Shown: positions 1-8,642, counted from the stretch's first letter. The stretch is DNA of 64,000 nt from Chryseobacterium artocarpi (GCF_001684975.1 NZ_MAYH01000051.1:62001-126000); one strand, 5' to 3'. The notes: generated from the sequence alone by a model not told the origin. Numbers and translations: made by a program.

Positions 1-424
1 TCTGAGCATTCTTCTTATAGGTTTCGGGATCAAATATCAATGTTTCTTTCCCTGTAGAAATGTCCCTTGTGTATAGCTTGGAAAGTTTCTCATTCTTTTT
101 TGTTTTAATGTAGAAATATAAGTTTCCTCTTTGTTTTGCATAGCTGTAGGAGTCACCACCCATTTCCTGAACCTGCTTCATACGATTATAAAGAGTTTCA
201 CGGTTAGGTATTTTATCAATAATAATATGGCTATAGTCCGATTCTGCCTTAAACCATGTTTGTACTTCAGGACTTTTCAGGTTTTCCAGCCATTGATAAT
301 TGTCGGTAATCTTTGTTCCAAAATAATCATCCGTTACAGGTATTTCCGGAGTTTTTGGATAATTATATTGAGCATAACTGATCTGACTTAAAAATAGGCA
401 GCCTGTTAGAAATATGTTTTTCAT
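1..424 (-). CDS. Prolyl oligopeptidase family serine peptidase (N-terminal part)
   Basis: This gene runs off the left edge, so only about the first 141 residues are visible. It opens with a signal peptide (MKNIFLTGCLFLSQISYAQ) and then the start typical of S9A prolyl oligopeptidases (YPKTPEIPVTDDYFG, then DNYQWLENL and a W-F-x-A-E segment). That stretch belongs to the N-terminal part that packs against the propeller; the catalytic hydrolase domain lies outside the window. Enzymes of this family cleave short peptides after proline, and the leader predicts periplasmic action. The start is the ATG whose complement ends at 424. A TACTTTTG -7-like box lies just upstream (462-469, minus strand). 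The family call is firm for the visible part; substrate and completeness cannot be judged. Confidence 0.8.
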   Translation of the reverse strand, partial: MKNIFLTGCLFLSQISYAQYNYPKTPEIPVTDDYFGTKITDNYQWLENLKSPEVQTWFKAESDYSHIIIDKIPNRETLYNRMKQVQEMGGDSYSYAKQRGNLYFYIKTKKNEKLSKLYTRDISTGKETLIFDPETYKKNAQ

Positions 425-502
425 AGTATTATTTCTTTTAATAGTGATAAAGTTTTAATTACAAAAGTACTAAACTATATATAACAAATAGTGATATATA
501 TG

Positions 503-537
503 AAAAGAAGGAATATTCTGAAAATATTCCTTCTTTT
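503..537 (-). terminator. Intrinsic terminator of the LOG-family gene
   Basis: Perfect 15-bp arms (AAAAGAAGGAATATT and its complement) with a 5-base loop, directly after the stop of the minus-strand gene ending at 543. The A/T-rich flanks give a U-tract on that strand. Confidence 0.8.
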
Positions 538-542
538 TATGA

Positions 543-1124
543 TTAAATTTCCTCTTTAGAAATCCATTTTCCAACCGTAGGAGCTTGGTAGTTCCTCATT
601 TTCTCAAGCAGATCATCAATATTGTCACTGATGAGAAGCATGTCCCGGTTCACTGATTTTAAGAATCCTTTATCAACCATATTCTGAACAAGACTGATCA
701 GATCATTGTAAAATCCATCAATATTTAAAATACCGATGGGCTTTTTATGAAGTCCGAGTTGTGCCCAGGTAATCATTTCAAAGAATTCTTCTAAAGTTCC
801 GTATCCACCAGGAAGAACAATTACACCATCACAAAGCTCATTCATTTTTGTTTTTCTTTCGTGCATGGTTTCTACCAAAATCAATTCAGTAAGATTTTTA
901 TGAGCAATTTCTTTTGACTGTAAAAAATGGGGGAGAACTCCGGTCACTTTACCATTTTCACTCAAGGCACCATCTGCAATGGTTCCCATTAAACCTGTTT
1001 GTGAACCGCCATAAATTAACTGTATTTTTTGTTTGGCTAAAATTTTACCAAGCAGGAAAGCCTGTTCTTCATAAATTTTATCTGTGCCGAAACTTGAGCC
1101 GCAGAATACTGTAATACTTTTCAT
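543..1124 (-). CDS. LOG family protein (TIGR00730, nucleotide 5'-monophosphate phosphoribohydrolase-like)
   Basis: A 193-residue cytosolic Rossmann-fold protein of the LOG family, formerly annotated as lysine decarboxylase. The two signature motifs are visible: GGSQTGLMG at about residues 39-47 and PGGYGTLEE at 105-113, with the conserved MxxRK (MHERK, 87-91) between them. Characterised members hydrolyse cytokinin riboside monophosphates or other nucleoside monophosphates to base and ribose phosphate; the bacterial role is probably nucleotide salvage or clearance. Length is normal for the short form. It is followed by its own terminator (503-537) and is a single gene here. Family assignment is strong; the physiological substrate is unknown. 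Confidence 0.9.
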   Translation of the reverse strand: MKSITVFCGSSFGTDKIYEEQAFLLGKILAKQKIQLIYGGSQTGLMGTIADGALSENGKVTGVLPHFLQSKEIAHKNLTELILVETMHERKTKMNELCDGVIVLPGGYGTLEEFFEMITWAQLGLHKKPIGILNIDGFYNDLISLVQNMVDKGFLKSVNRDMLLISDNIDDLLEKMRNYQAPTVGKWISKEEI

Positions 1125-1250
1125 ATTTAAATGTTTTTGGAATCATTAAGATATTTAAGTGATTAAAAAAGATAAGAAAATATTTATAATTATCTTAATT
1201 GTTACGCTTATTTAATCTATCTATAGAATCTTAATCTTCATAAAAATTAA

Positions 1251-1282
1251 AAATATCCAAAATCAGGTGACTTTGGATATTT
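1251..1282 (-). terminator. Intrinsic terminator of pepD
   Basis: Arms AAATATCCAAA (1251-1261) and TTTGGATATTT (1272-1282) around a 10-base loop. On the minus strand a T-rich stretch follows. It lies 21 bp beyond the pepD stop codon. Confidence 0.75.
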
Positions 1283-1302
1283 AGTATAATTATTTTAATG
1301 TT

Positions 1303-2745
1303 CTATTTCTGAGGAATATTCGCTAAAATATCTTTCAGGAAGCTCCAGAATTTCTGTGCAGATGGGATGTTTGCTTTTTCATCAGGTGAGTGTGCTCCTC
1401 TGATCGTAGGTCCAAAACTTACCATTTCCATTTCAGGATAGTTAGCTCCGATAATACCACATTCTAGACCTGCATGACAAGCTACTACATGAGGTTTTTC
1501 ATTGAACTTTTCAGTATATATTTTTTCCATGATCTGTACGATTTCAGATCCTGGTCTTGGCTTCCATCCTGGGTATGAACCGCTGAATACTACATTCATT
1601 CCTGCTAATTCTGCTACAGACTTCAATTGTTCTGCTGTAGAATATTTAGAAGAATCTACGGATGATCTTGTAAGGTTTAAGATTTTAAGTTCACCTCCTT
1701 TTAATTCTACTCTTGCAACATTGTTAGACGCTTCTACAAGGTCTGCTACATCAGGGCTCATTCTGTATACTCCGTTGTGAAGAGCTTTTAAAGTAAGAAT
1801 TACTTTTTTAGAATCTCCTTCCGAAATAGCTTTGTCAGAAGACGTAGAATTTTCAATATTGATCTGAAGACCTGCTTCTACAGACGCAAATTCTTCTAAA
1901 ATTTCTGCTTTAAGAACAGTTGCTTCCTGGATGAATTCGTGAGCATTTCTTACAGAGATAATAGCAACACCTTCTCTTGGAATAGCGTTTCTTAATCCAC
2001 CTCCGTCAATAGAGATCAGTTCTATATTTTGGTTTTCCAATCCTTTGTAAAGAAGTCTTCCAAGGATAATGTTCGCGTTTCCGAAACCTTTATGGATATC
2101 CATTCCTGAGTGTCCACCCTGTAATCCTTTTACTTCAATTCTTACAACCTGTCCTTTCGCAGTTTCTACAGCATAATTTTGAGTGATGGTAACGTCTACA
2201 CCTCCGGCACAACCTATGTCAATTTCATCATCTTCTTCTGTATCAAGGTTTAATAAAATTTCTCCTGTAAGCTGTCCTGGTTTTAAACCAATAGCTCCCG
2301 TCATTCCTGTTTCTTCATCAATCGTGAATAAAGCTTCCAAAGCTGGGTGAGGAATATCTGAACTTTCAAGGATAGACATGATAGTCGCAACTCCTAAACC
2401 GTTATCGGCTCCTAAAGTTGTTCCTTTTGCTTTTACCCAGTCACCATCAATCTCCATTTTAATCCCTTCTGTCTCAAAATCGAAATTAACATCATTGTTC
2501 TTCTGGCAAACCATATCCAGGTGCGATTGAAGCACTATAGATTTTCTGTTTTCCATTCCTGCTGTTGCAGGTTTCTTGATAATTACGTTTCCTACTTCAT
2601 CTACGGTAGTTTCAAGTCCTAAATCTTCACCAAATCCTTTGATGAAAGCAATTACTTTTTCCTCTTTTTTAGATGGTCTTGGAACTGCATTTAATTTGGA
2701 GAAATTTTTCCAGATTATCTGCGGTTCTATATTAGATAATGCCAT
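1303..2745 (-). CDS. pepD: Aminoacyl-histidine dipeptidase / Xaa-His dipeptidase (M20C)
   Basis: A 480-residue zinc dipeptidase of the M20 family, the usual PepD length. Metal-ligand motifs are present: SHLDM (H75, D77), the bridging Asp in LGADNGLG (about D114) and DEETGMTG (143-150), followed by the lid domain and a C-terminal catalytic lobe with the HSPDE segment. PepD cleaves dipeptides such as carnosine and Xaa-His in the cytosol, feeding amino acids into metabolism. No signal peptide is seen. A minus-strand TAAATTTG -7 box at 2762-2769 gives a very short leader. The gene is monocistronic, bounded by terminators at 1251-1282 and 2776-2810. Confidence 0.93.
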   Translation of the reverse strand: MALSNIEPQIIWKNFSKLNAVPRPSKKEEKVIAFIKGFGEDLGLETTVDEVGNVIIKKPATAGMENRKSIVLQSHLDMVCQKNNDVNFDFETEGIKMEIDGDWVKAKGTTLGADNGLGVATIMSILESSDIPHPALEALFTIDEETGMTGAIGLKPGQLTGEILLNLDTEEDDEIDIGCAGGVDVTITQNYAVETAKGQVVRIEVKGLQGGHSGMDIHKGFGNANIILGRLLYKGLENQNIELISIDGGGLRNAIPREGVAIISVRNAHEFIQEATVLKAEILEEFASVEAGLQINIENSTSSDKAISEGDSKKVILTLKALHNGVYRMSPDVADLVEASNNVARVELKGGELKILNLTRSSVDSSKYSTAEQLKSVAELAGMNVVFSGSYPGWKPRPGSEIVQIMEKIYTEKFNEKPHVVACHAGLECGIIGANYPEMEMVSFGPTIRGAHSPDEKANIPSAQKFWSFLKDILANIPQK

Positions 2746-2775
2746 TGAAATTTATTTTTCTCAAATTTACGAAAT

Positions 2776-2810
2776 AAAAAATGCTTCCGTGGGATACAGA
2801 AGCATTTTTT
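2776..2810 (-). terminator. Intrinsic terminator of the lipoprotein gene
   Basis: Arms AAAAAATGCTTC (2776-2787) and GAAGCATTTTTT (2799-2810) with an 11-base loop. It lies downstream of the minus-strand lipoprotein gene and upstream of the pepD promoter. Confidence 0.75.
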
Positions 2811-2856
2811 ATTGATCGCTAAAAGTAGAAATGACCAATTAGCTTTTTCTTTTTTA

Positions 2857-3348
2857 TTAACATCCACATTCTCCGTAGATGGGGGTTGAGATAACAGAAC
2901 CATCTGGTTTTTCAATGGTAAGTGTGCCTTCAAATAATAAAGCTTCCTCACCTTTGATTTTTTTACCTTTCACAGAGATTTTGTAATCACCATTTTCTAT
3001 CTCTTTGGTCAGTTCTTCGTCCACTTCCATATCACTTGAAGAGATAAGGTTCATAGAAAGTCTTTTACCATCCAGCTTCATATAAGCTGTTTTTCCGGCA
3101 TCATCAGCATAAATATATTTTTCAGCCTCAAAATCAGCTTTATTTCTGGCGAAATAACAAGAACATTCCTTAATTTCTTCGGGGAATGAGATGGTTTCAA
3201 TCTGAATTTTTCCAGAAGGAATACTTGCTGTAGCAGAATCTTTTACTATGTTTAAAGAATCGGCAGGGGAAGCACCGGAAACTGTTTCTTTGTCCTTTTT
3301 ACAGGCAACTAAAAGAAATGCAGAAAAGAAAATGATTAAGTATTTCAT
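2857..3348 (-). CDS. Hypothetical lipoprotein
   Basis: A 163-residue lipoprotein of unknown function. The N-terminus is a type II signal peptide with lipobox LVAC (Cys16) followed by a lysine/aspartate-rich linker (KKDKETVSGASPADS). The remaining part, from about residue 45, looks like a beta-rich domain with several cysteines: ECSCYF near the middle and YGECGC at the C-terminus. These could pair or bind metal. No catalytic motif is recognised. It lies 23 bp downstream of the LURP-one-like gene in the same direction and may be co-transcribed with it. It is anchored in the inner or outer membrane facing the periplasm; the linker does not decide which. Confidence 0.7.
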   Translation of the reverse strand: MKYLIIFFSAFLLVACKKDKETVSGASPADSLNIVKDSATASIPSGKIQIETISFPEEIKECSCYFARNKADFEAEKYIYADDAGKTAYMKLDGKRLSMNLISSSDMEVDEELTKEIENGDYKISVKGKKIKGEEALLFEGTLTIEKPDGSVISTPIYGECGC

Positions 3349-3371
3349 TTGTTTGTGGTTTTATTATTTAT

Positions 3372-3977
3372 TTAGCCTCTCGCTCTTTCAAGAAGGGTCA
3401 TCATTAATAATGAAAGGATTACTAAACTTTCTTCCTCATCATCAATATCGATTAATCTATCCAGCTGGAATCTTCTTCCAAAGAATGAAGGCATTTTTTT
3501 CAGTTTGAAATAAGCTTTTCCATCAATACCGGTAACTGTATAAGATGGATTAAGGAAATATCCGGTAAACATCCCAATGATAGGAAGTTCTCCTACAAAG
3601 CTGTCCCAGAATCTTACCCATGCATTATCTTCCTGTACCTTAAACTTAGGCTGGTCATTAGCATCCAGGATATCATAGCTTGATTTCCAAAGAGAACGCA
3701 TCCCTTTTCTTGCTAATCTACCATAATTTTTGTTGTCAACAATGTCATTTAAAGAATAAGAAGCATTAAAATCAATCCATTTGTTGGCTCTGATTCTGAA
3801 AAGTTCTTTAGATTTGGTTTCATCGTTGAAAACAATTACATCCTCCTTTAATTTGAACATTTTCTGACGTACGTATGCTACATAGCTTCCATTTTTGTCA
3901 GTAATATTAAAATCACTAGCTAATGTAGAGATTTTGAATTTGAAATCCAGAGGATAATTTAAATTTTTAAGTACCAT
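3372..3977 (-). CDS. LURP-one-related / tubby-C-like family protein
   Basis: A 201-residue protein with a pattern typical of LURP-one-related (tubby-C-like barrel) proteins: alternating short beta strands (DFNITDKNGSYVAYVRQ, IVFNDETKSKELFRIRAN), a central hydrophobic segment around GELPIIGMFTGYFLNPSY, and a final F-x-L-D-R-L-I-D-I stretch with a hydrophobic helix (LVILSLLMMTLLERARG). Function in bacteria is not known; eukaryotic relatives (scramblases, tubby) act at membranes. It has no signal peptide. A TATATTTG -7 box on the minus strand lies at 4007-4014. It probably shares a transcript with the lipoprotein downstream. The family call rests on pattern recognition only. Confidence 0.6.
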   Translation of the reverse strand: MVLKNLNYPLDFKFKISTLASDFNITDKNGSYVAYVRQKMFKLKEDVIVFNDETKSKELFRIRANKWIDFNASYSLNDIVDNKNYGRLARKGMRSLWKSSYDILDANDQPKFKVQEDNAWVRFWDSFVGELPIIGMFTGYFLNPSYTVTGIDGKAYFKLKKMPSFFGRRFQLDRLIDIDDEEESLVILSLLMMTLLERARG

Positions 3978-4275
3978 GTTAGTTTATTTTTCTCATATTT
4001 AAGCCGCAAATATAGCTGTTTTTTTAGAGTTATTTTCAATAAGAAGGGAATGAGTATTTAAAATATCAGAATGAGACATTGGGTTGAAGTAAGTTACAAG
4101 TAAGAGATTGACAAAATTTAGATAATAGATATTGGATGGAGTAATAATATTCAACCTTGAACTTTAAATCTACAAATTGACTAGCAAATCGAATTGACAA
4201 TTGACAATTGACTTTCCGATATTTTAAAGCTCAAAAACTCCACTTTGGAATAGATCATTTTCCTCAAATAATCCT
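3978..4275. other. Gene-free stretch with tandem ATTGACA heptamers
   Basis: This is about 300 bp between divergent genes. It holds the minus-strand promoter of the LURP-one-like gene on its left and degenerate intergenic repeat sequence on its right, ending in three tandem heptamers (ATTGACA, ATTGACA, ATTGACT, 4193-4213). The same TTGAC-rich sequence recurs in other gaps of the window. No small gene is apparent. Confidence 0.5.
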
Positions 4276-4283
4276 TATTTTTG
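4276..4283 (+). promoter_or_regulatory. -7 box of recR (near-leaderless start)
   Basis: TATTTTTG matches the Bacteroidota -7 consensus TAnnTTTG and lies only 5 bp before the recR ATG at 4289. It implies an almost leaderless mRNA and argues against any start upstream of it. A TTTG lies 28 bp upstream, too far to be a confident -33 element. Confidence 0.5.
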
Positions 4284-4288
4284 TGGTT

Positions 4289-4900
4289 ATGGATTACCCA
4301 AGTAAAGTTTTGGCAAAGGCAGTGGATGAGATTTCAGGATTACCTGGAATTGGAAGAAAAACAGCTTTAAGATTGGCATTGCACTTATTGAAACAACCTA
4401 GTTCCAGAGCGGTGAGTCTTGGTAACTCTCTGATCAATCTTGTTACCGAAATAAAGTATTGTAAAGAATGTCATAACTTTTCTGATTTTGACATCTGTGA
4501 GATCTGCAGCAATGAAAAAAGAAGCGGTGAGCTGATCTGTATTGTTGAAGATGTAAGAGATGTGATTGCCATTGAAAATACAGGTAAATACGGAGGTAAA
4601 TATCTGATATTAGGCGGTAAGATTTCTCCGATGGAAGGAGTAGGACCAAGCCAATTGAATATTCCAAGTATTGAAAGAAAACTGAATGAGGGCAAAGTGA
4701 AAGAATTTATTTTTGCTTTGAGTGCCACGATGGAAGGAGATACAACAGCTTATTACATTTACAAGAAGTTCAAAAATTTCAATGTGAATTTTTCAAGTAT
4801 TGCAAGAGGAATTTCAGTAGGTGACGAACTGGAATATGCAGACGAAATTTCTCTCGGAAGATCCATTATTAATAGATTACCATACAACGAAAAGGATTAA
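4289..4900 (+). CDS. recR: Recombination mediator protein RecR
   Basis: A 203-residue RecR of standard length. The N-terminal helix-hairpin-helix (LPGIGRKTALRLALHLL) is followed by a C4 zinc finger (Cys58, 61, 70, 73: CKEC...CEIC), a Toprim domain with the acidic VEDVRD segment (about 86-91) and the C-terminal GGKISPMEGVGP motif. With RecF/RecO it loads RecA at gapped DNA. The reading frame is open further upstream, but homology starts at MDYPSKVLAKAV and a promoter -7 box sits at 4276-4283, so the start at 4289 is chosen. The glycosyltransferase gene follows after 1 bp and is likely co-transcribed. Confidence 0.95.
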   Translation: MDYPSKVLAKAVDEISGLPGIGRKTALRLALHLLKQPSSRAVSLGNSLINLVTEIKYCKECHNFSDFDICEICSNEKRSGELICIVEDVRDVIAIENTGKYGGKYLILGGKISPMEGVGPSQLNIPSIERKLNEGKVKEFIFALSATMEGDTTAYYIYKKFKNFNVNFSSIARGISVGDELEYADEISLGRSIINRLPYNEKD

Positions 4901-4901
4901 T

Positions 4902-5735
4902 ATGAAGCTGTCTGTCATTATTGTTAATTATAATGTTACCCAATTACTCAGAAACTGTCTTTTATCTCTTCAGAAATATATAAAAGATGTGAATTATGAA
5001 GTGATTGTCATTGATAATGCTTCTACAGACACTTCCTGGAAAGAGCTAATTCCTGAATTTCCTAATATACATTTCATTTCTTCAAATATTAATGGAGGAT
5101 TTTCAAAAGCTAACAATAAAGCTATAAAAACAGCAAAGGGTGAATATGTATTGCTTCTTAATCCTGATACGGAGTTGGAAGGTTTTTATATAAAAGAACT
5201 TCTTGATTTTTCTGATTCTAAAGTAAAATTTGGATGTCTGGGAGTGAGAATGCATGATGTGGAAGGGAATTTTCTTCCGGAAAGCAAACGTTCAGTTCCT
5301 GATATGTTCAATTCTTTTGAAAAATTATTCACCAATTTAAAAAAGAATAATTCTAAGTCATATTACAGGAATGATGTAGGAGAGGATGCTATTGCAGAAG
5401 TAGAAGTTATTACGGGAGCCTTTCTATTGATTAAAAGAGCTGTTTATGAAGAGATAGGAGGGTTAGACGAATCCTATTTTATGTATGGTGAAGATATTGA
5501 TCTTTGTTATACCTTATTAAGAAAAGGATATGAAAACTATTATTATGGAAAAGCTTCCCTTCTTCACCATAAAGGAGAAAGTACGGTGAAAGATGAAGTT
5601 TACCTGAAGCGTTTTTATGGTGCAATGCAGATCTTTATTGATAAATATTATAAAGAATCAAAGCCAATGCAGTATTCTTTCTTAAAGGCTGGATTAAAGC
5701 TGCGTCATCAGATAGAAAAGATCAGGCTGAAGTAG
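4902..5735 (+). CDS. Glycosyltransferase family 2 (WbbL-like)
   Basis: A 277-residue GT-A fold glycosyltransferase. The nucleotide-sugar binding start (LSVIIVNYNVTQLLRNCL), VIDNASTD, the GGFSKANN segment and the DxD-equivalent NPDTE (near residue 91) are all present, and EVITGAFLLIKR and MYGEDIDLC complete the rhamnosyltransferase-like WbbL pattern. It probably adds a sugar to a surface polysaccharide or lipid-linked intermediate at the inner face of the cytoplasmic membrane; no membrane helix is seen. The ATG at 4902 lies 1 bp after recR; an upstream in-frame ATG would sit inside recR and lacks homology. No other cell-envelope sugar genes lie nearby, so donor and acceptor are unknown. Confidence 0.87.
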   Translation: MKLSVIIVNYNVTQLLRNCLLSLQKYIKDVNYEVIVIDNASTDTSWKELIPEFPNIHFISSNINGGFSKANNKAIKTAKGEYVLLLNPDTELEGFYIKELLDFSDSKVKFGCLGVRMHDVEGNFLPESKRSVPDMFNSFEKLFTNLKKNNSKSYYRNDVGEDAIAEVEVITGAFLLIKRAVYEEIGGLDESYFMYGEDIDLCYTLLRKGYENYYYGKASLLHHKGESTVKDEVYLKRFYGAMQIFIDKYYKESKPMQYSFLKAGLKLRHQIEKIRLK

Positions 5736-5764
5736 AAAATTTGAAATGAAATATTATACAATAA

Positions 5765-5791
5765 AAAAGCAACTCAATTTGAGTTGCTTTT
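5765..5791. terminator. Bidirectional terminator between the glycosyltransferase gene and secG
   Basis: A hairpin with arms AAAAGCAACTCA and TGAGTTGCTTTT lies between two convergent genes. A-tract and T-tract on either side allow it to serve both strands. Confidence 0.75.
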
Positions 5792-5814
5792 GTTATATGT
5801 AGAAAATAATCTTC

Positions 5815-6171
5815 TTATTTAGCCGGTGCAACTGGTGCAGGTGCCGGAGTGGTAGTTGTAGAAGAAGTCGGAGCAGATTGTTTTGCCGGAGCTTCTTTTT
5901 TAGCTGGTTGCTGTTGAGTAGCCGCAGATTGTGACGGTTTACCTGTAATAACAACGCTTAAAAGGATAAGAACGATGATAGTTCCGCCTAGAGTCCATGT
6001 TGCTTTTTCCATGAAATCATTGGTTCTTTGTACTCCAAACTGTGCAGATGATGCCCCTCCGAAAGTACTGGAAAGACCTCCACCTTTAGGGTTTTGAGCC
6101 ATAACAACAATTACCAATAAAACACTGGCAATCATAATAAGAACCATCAATAGTGTAAATATAGTATCCAT
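5815..6171 (-). CDS. secG: Preprotein translocase subunit SecG
   Basis: A 118-residue SecG. The first transmembrane helix (FTLLMVLIMIASVLLVIVVMA) is followed by the hallmark cytoplasmic loop QNPKGGGLSSTFGG, a second helix (WTLGGTIIVLILLSVVITG) and a long Ala/Pro/Gln/Thr-rich tail typical of Bacteroidota SecG. It is the accessory subunit of the SecYEG channel and stimulates protein translocation. Its promoter is well formed: -7 TAAATTTG and -33 TTTG on the minus strand (6197-6227, spacer 19 bp). It is monocistronic, with a terminator at 5765-5791. Confidence 0.95.
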   Translation of the reverse strand: MDTIFTLLMVLIMIASVLLVIVVMAQNPKGGGLSSTFGGASSAQFGVQRTNDFMEKATWTLGGTIIVLILLSVVITGKPSQSAATQQQPAKKEAPAKQSAPTSSTTTTPAPAPVAPAK

Positions 6172-6196
6172 TAATTCTGATATCTTTTTGAATGGG

Positions 6197-6227
6197 CAAA
6201 TTTAATCTTTTTTTACTGAACGACAAA
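6197..6227 (-). promoter_or_regulatory. secG promoter
   Basis: Minus-strand TTTG (complement at 6224-6227), a 19-bp spacer and TAAATTTG (complement at 6197-6204) match the Bacteroidota consensus. The -7 box is 25 bp before the secG start. Confidence 0.7.
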
Positions 6228-6329
6228 AAAAGATGTGGAGAAATATGAATCAATACCGAAAGTTTAAAGATCAGATAATGATTTTCGACTAAAAATAAGG
6301 CAAAAAGAGAACTTTAGACTTGTTTAAAA

Positions 6330-6560
6330 GCCACGAATTCACGAATAAAATGTGTGCAGCTTCGTGTATAAGATTAAATACAGAGAGACCGGAAATAATC
6401 AATCCGTGCATTAGCGACAAAAAACAAAAAGTTAGCAGTATAGTTTCCCAAAAAGATATTTCTTACTTAGACTTTAAATAAGGGTGATAGTTTTACAATA
6501 GTGATAAACTCTTTAAAACCGCATAGATAATATAGAATAATCAATTCGTGCATTAATGAC
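6330..6560. repeat. Degenerate copy of the CACGAATnCACGAATAAA inverted-repeat element
   Basis: A left end CCACGAATTCACGAATAAAA (6331-6350) is followed by two right ends in opposite orientation, AATCCGTGCATTAGCGAC (6401-6418) and AATTCGTGCATTAATGAC (6543-6560). The same termini occur at 38560-38692, 40878-40991 and 50771-50837. There is no coding potential. It fills the 440-bp gap between secG and the M16 operon and looks like a decayed, possibly doubled, non-autonomous element. Confidence 0.55.
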
Positions 6561-6564
6561 AAAA

Positions 6565-6591
6565 AAAAGCTGCCTCAAAGTGAGACAGCTT
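6565..6591 (-). terminator. Intrinsic terminator of the M16 protease operon
   Basis: Imperfect arms AAAGCTGCCTC and GAGACAGCTT (one mismatch) surround a short loop. On the minus strand an uninterrupted T-run follows. It lies 21 bp after the stop of the downstream M16 gene. Confidence 0.75.
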
Positions 6592-6611
6592 CTATTATAA
6601 AAAGATATTTT

Positions 6612-8642
6612 TTATTTAAAATCAGAGTCTTTAGCCTGATTAATCTGATAAGACTGTACAGCAAGATTAATATCCATTCCACCCATATTCTGAATAATGG
6701 TAAATGGAAGTTTTACTCCTGATACCTCTTTGTAATCAGCATAGCTTGTAGGAATAGAGCCTCCTTCTCCAGCTTTTACTTCTCCGGTTTTTAAACCTGT
6801 TTTTACACTGTAGTAATATGTTTGTTTAGGACCTTTTACAACATAAGAATCTTCATTGTTATATTTTTCAATTCCTGCTAATTTTATATCTGTTGCTTTT
6901 GCAAAAGTAAGCTCCGGGAAAAGTTCCGGCTCTGTCATGGATGCTTTTTGTTGGTCATTCAGGGGTATTTTCTGTCCTTGTCCTTCCATATAGCCTTCCT
7001 TACCGTCGAAAACTATTTTTTGAATTGTATTACCCATCATTTTCATTTCCACCAGCATTTTTCCACCTTTGCCCTGAATCAGCTTCATGGTCATATCCAT
7101 TTTCTGAACTTTGGTAGTAGCGTTAGCGGTAATAGAAGTCACTTTCTGAATAGCAGCTAAACCTCCGATTGCATTGATATATTTATCCGCAACAGAAGCA
7201 ATAGTAACATTCGCATCAACCTTTTGTGCAGCTGGCTTTGCTACCGGATTAGCTTCCTTATCGAAGTATTTTACCGGATATCCCAATTTCTCTAAACTTT
7301 CAGAAATATCAGACGCTTTACCTGCAACAAAAATTCTGCTTTGGTTGGGAAGAATTGTTGCTTTTACAGCATTAGAAACATCGGCTGCACTTACTTTGTC
7401 AATAGATTTTAAATAATTGGTGTAGAAATCCGCCGGAAGATCCTGAACCTTTTGATTTAATGCAAATTTAGCAATCGTTTCAGGCTTCTCTAGAGACATA
7501 ATGAAGGCACCTTTCAGTTTTGCTTTGGCATTGTCAAGCTCATCAGGTTTTACAGTAGAAATGGCATTAAGTTCATTCATTAATTCCTTAATAGCTTTAT
7601 CCGTAACTTCATTTCTTACACTGGTTTCAGCTGCAAAATCAGGTGAATACTTGCTTGCATTCATACTAGAGTAAGCGCCATAAGTAAATCCATTCTTTTC
7701 TCTAAGGTTCATGAAAAGTCTTGCTTCACCACCACCACCTAAGATATAGTTGGCAATTGTAGCAGGGAAGTAATTCGGATCTTTCATCTTAAGCGTGTTC
7801 AGATTTCCAACTGCTAATACAGATTGTACTGCAGATGGTACATCCACTACGTTGATTTCAGTTTTTGAAACATTAGAAGCAGGTTCTAATGCAGCAAATT
7901 TCGTATTTGATTTTTTCCAGTTTCCAAAAGCTTTTTCAACTAAAGGCTTGATCTGATCGAACTTTACATCTCCTACAATAACTAAATAAGCATTATCAGG
8001 AGCATAATATTTATTGTAAACATTCTGAACATCCGCTAGCTGTATCTTATTAATAGATTCCACGGTTTCAAATTCTCCTCTTGAAGTATTCTTTCCATAC
8101 ATAAGGGCATTGGAAACTCTTTCAGCAATAGAAGAAGCATTTTTTTCATCAGCCTTTAATCCTTCAATGATTCTTTCCTTTGCATTCTGAATTTCTTCAG
8201 AAGAAAACTTCGGATTCACAATAGCATCCGCCATTAAACCCAATACTTCAGGGAAGTATTTTGATAATGAATTGGATGAAGCTCCATTAGATGAAAAACT
8301 TAAGTTTGCCCCTAAAAAGTCTACCTTTTTGTTAAATTCATCCTTGCTCAGATTCGTTGTTCCGTTATCAAGCTGTTCTGCCATCACCTGGCTTACTCCG
8401 GAGATATTTCCTTCATAATAGGGAGGTCTGTCCATAGAAAGAGTAGTGTTTACTCTTGGCAGTTTATTGTTTTCAACTACCATTACGGTTAATCCGTTGC
8501 TTAATTGAAATGTTTTTGGTTTCGCAATGTTGATGGCAGGAGTTGGTCCCGGTTTAGGCATTGCATTAAGATCTATTTTTTGGGCAGAAAGCATTCCTGC
8601 AAATAAAAATGCCGCTGCTATATATGTAAATTGCTTTTTCAT
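6612..8642 (-). CDS. M16 family protease-like subunit (non-catalytic) with C-terminal LolA-like region
   Basis: A 676-residue secreted protein (signal peptide MKKQFTYIAAAFLFAGMLSAQ). Residues about 30-440 form two M16 (insulinase/processing peptidase) repeats, but the zinc motif HxxEH is absent; the corresponding stretch reads SGVSQVMAEQLDNGT. The C-terminal M16 half keeps the GGGGEARLFMNLREKNGFTYG substrate-side motif in two short blocks. Residues about 480-676 form a second domain resembling outer-membrane lipoprotein-sorting (LolA-like) or TRAF-like sheets. It lies 7 bp after the catalytic M16 gene, so the two are probably one operon and one heterodimer, as in M16B alpha/beta peptidases. 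The C-terminal assignment is tentative. Confidence 0.85.
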   Translation of the reverse strand: MKKQFTYIAAAFLFAGMLSAQKIDLNAMPKPGPTPAINIAKPKTFQLSNGLTVMVVENNKLPRVNTTLSMDRPPYYEGNISGVSQVMAEQLDNGTTNLSKDEFNKKVDFLGANLSFSSNGASSNSLSKYFPEVLGLMADAIVNPKFSSEEIQNAKERIIEGLKADEKNASSIAERVSNALMYGKNTSRGEFETVESINKIQLADVQNVYNKYYAPDNAYLVIVGDVKFDQIKPLVEKAFGNWKKSNTKFAALEPASNVSKTEINVVDVPSAVQSVLAVGNLNTLKMKDPNYFPATIANYILGGGGEARLFMNLREKNGFTYGAYSSMNASKYSPDFAAETSVRNEVTDKAIKELMNELNAISTVKPDELDNAKAKLKGAFIMSLEKPETIAKFALNQKVQDLPADFYTNYLKSIDKVSAADVSNAVKATILPNQSRIFVAGKASDISESLEKLGYPVKYFDKEANPVAKPAAQKVDANVTIASVADKYINAIGGLAAIQKVTSITANATTKVQKMDMTMKLIQGKGGKMLVEMKMMGNTIQKIVFDGKEGYMEGQGQKIPLNDQQKASMTEPELFPELTFAKATDIKLAGIEKYNNEDSYVVKGPKQTYYYSVKTGLKTGEVKAGEGGSIPTSYADYKEVSGVKLPFTIIQNMGGMDINLAVQSYQINQAKDSDFK

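Noticed and set aside
543..1124. Lysine decarboxylase
   Set aside because: The PGGYGTLEE motif defines LOG-family phosphoribohydrolases; the old decarboxylase label is a known misannotation of this family.
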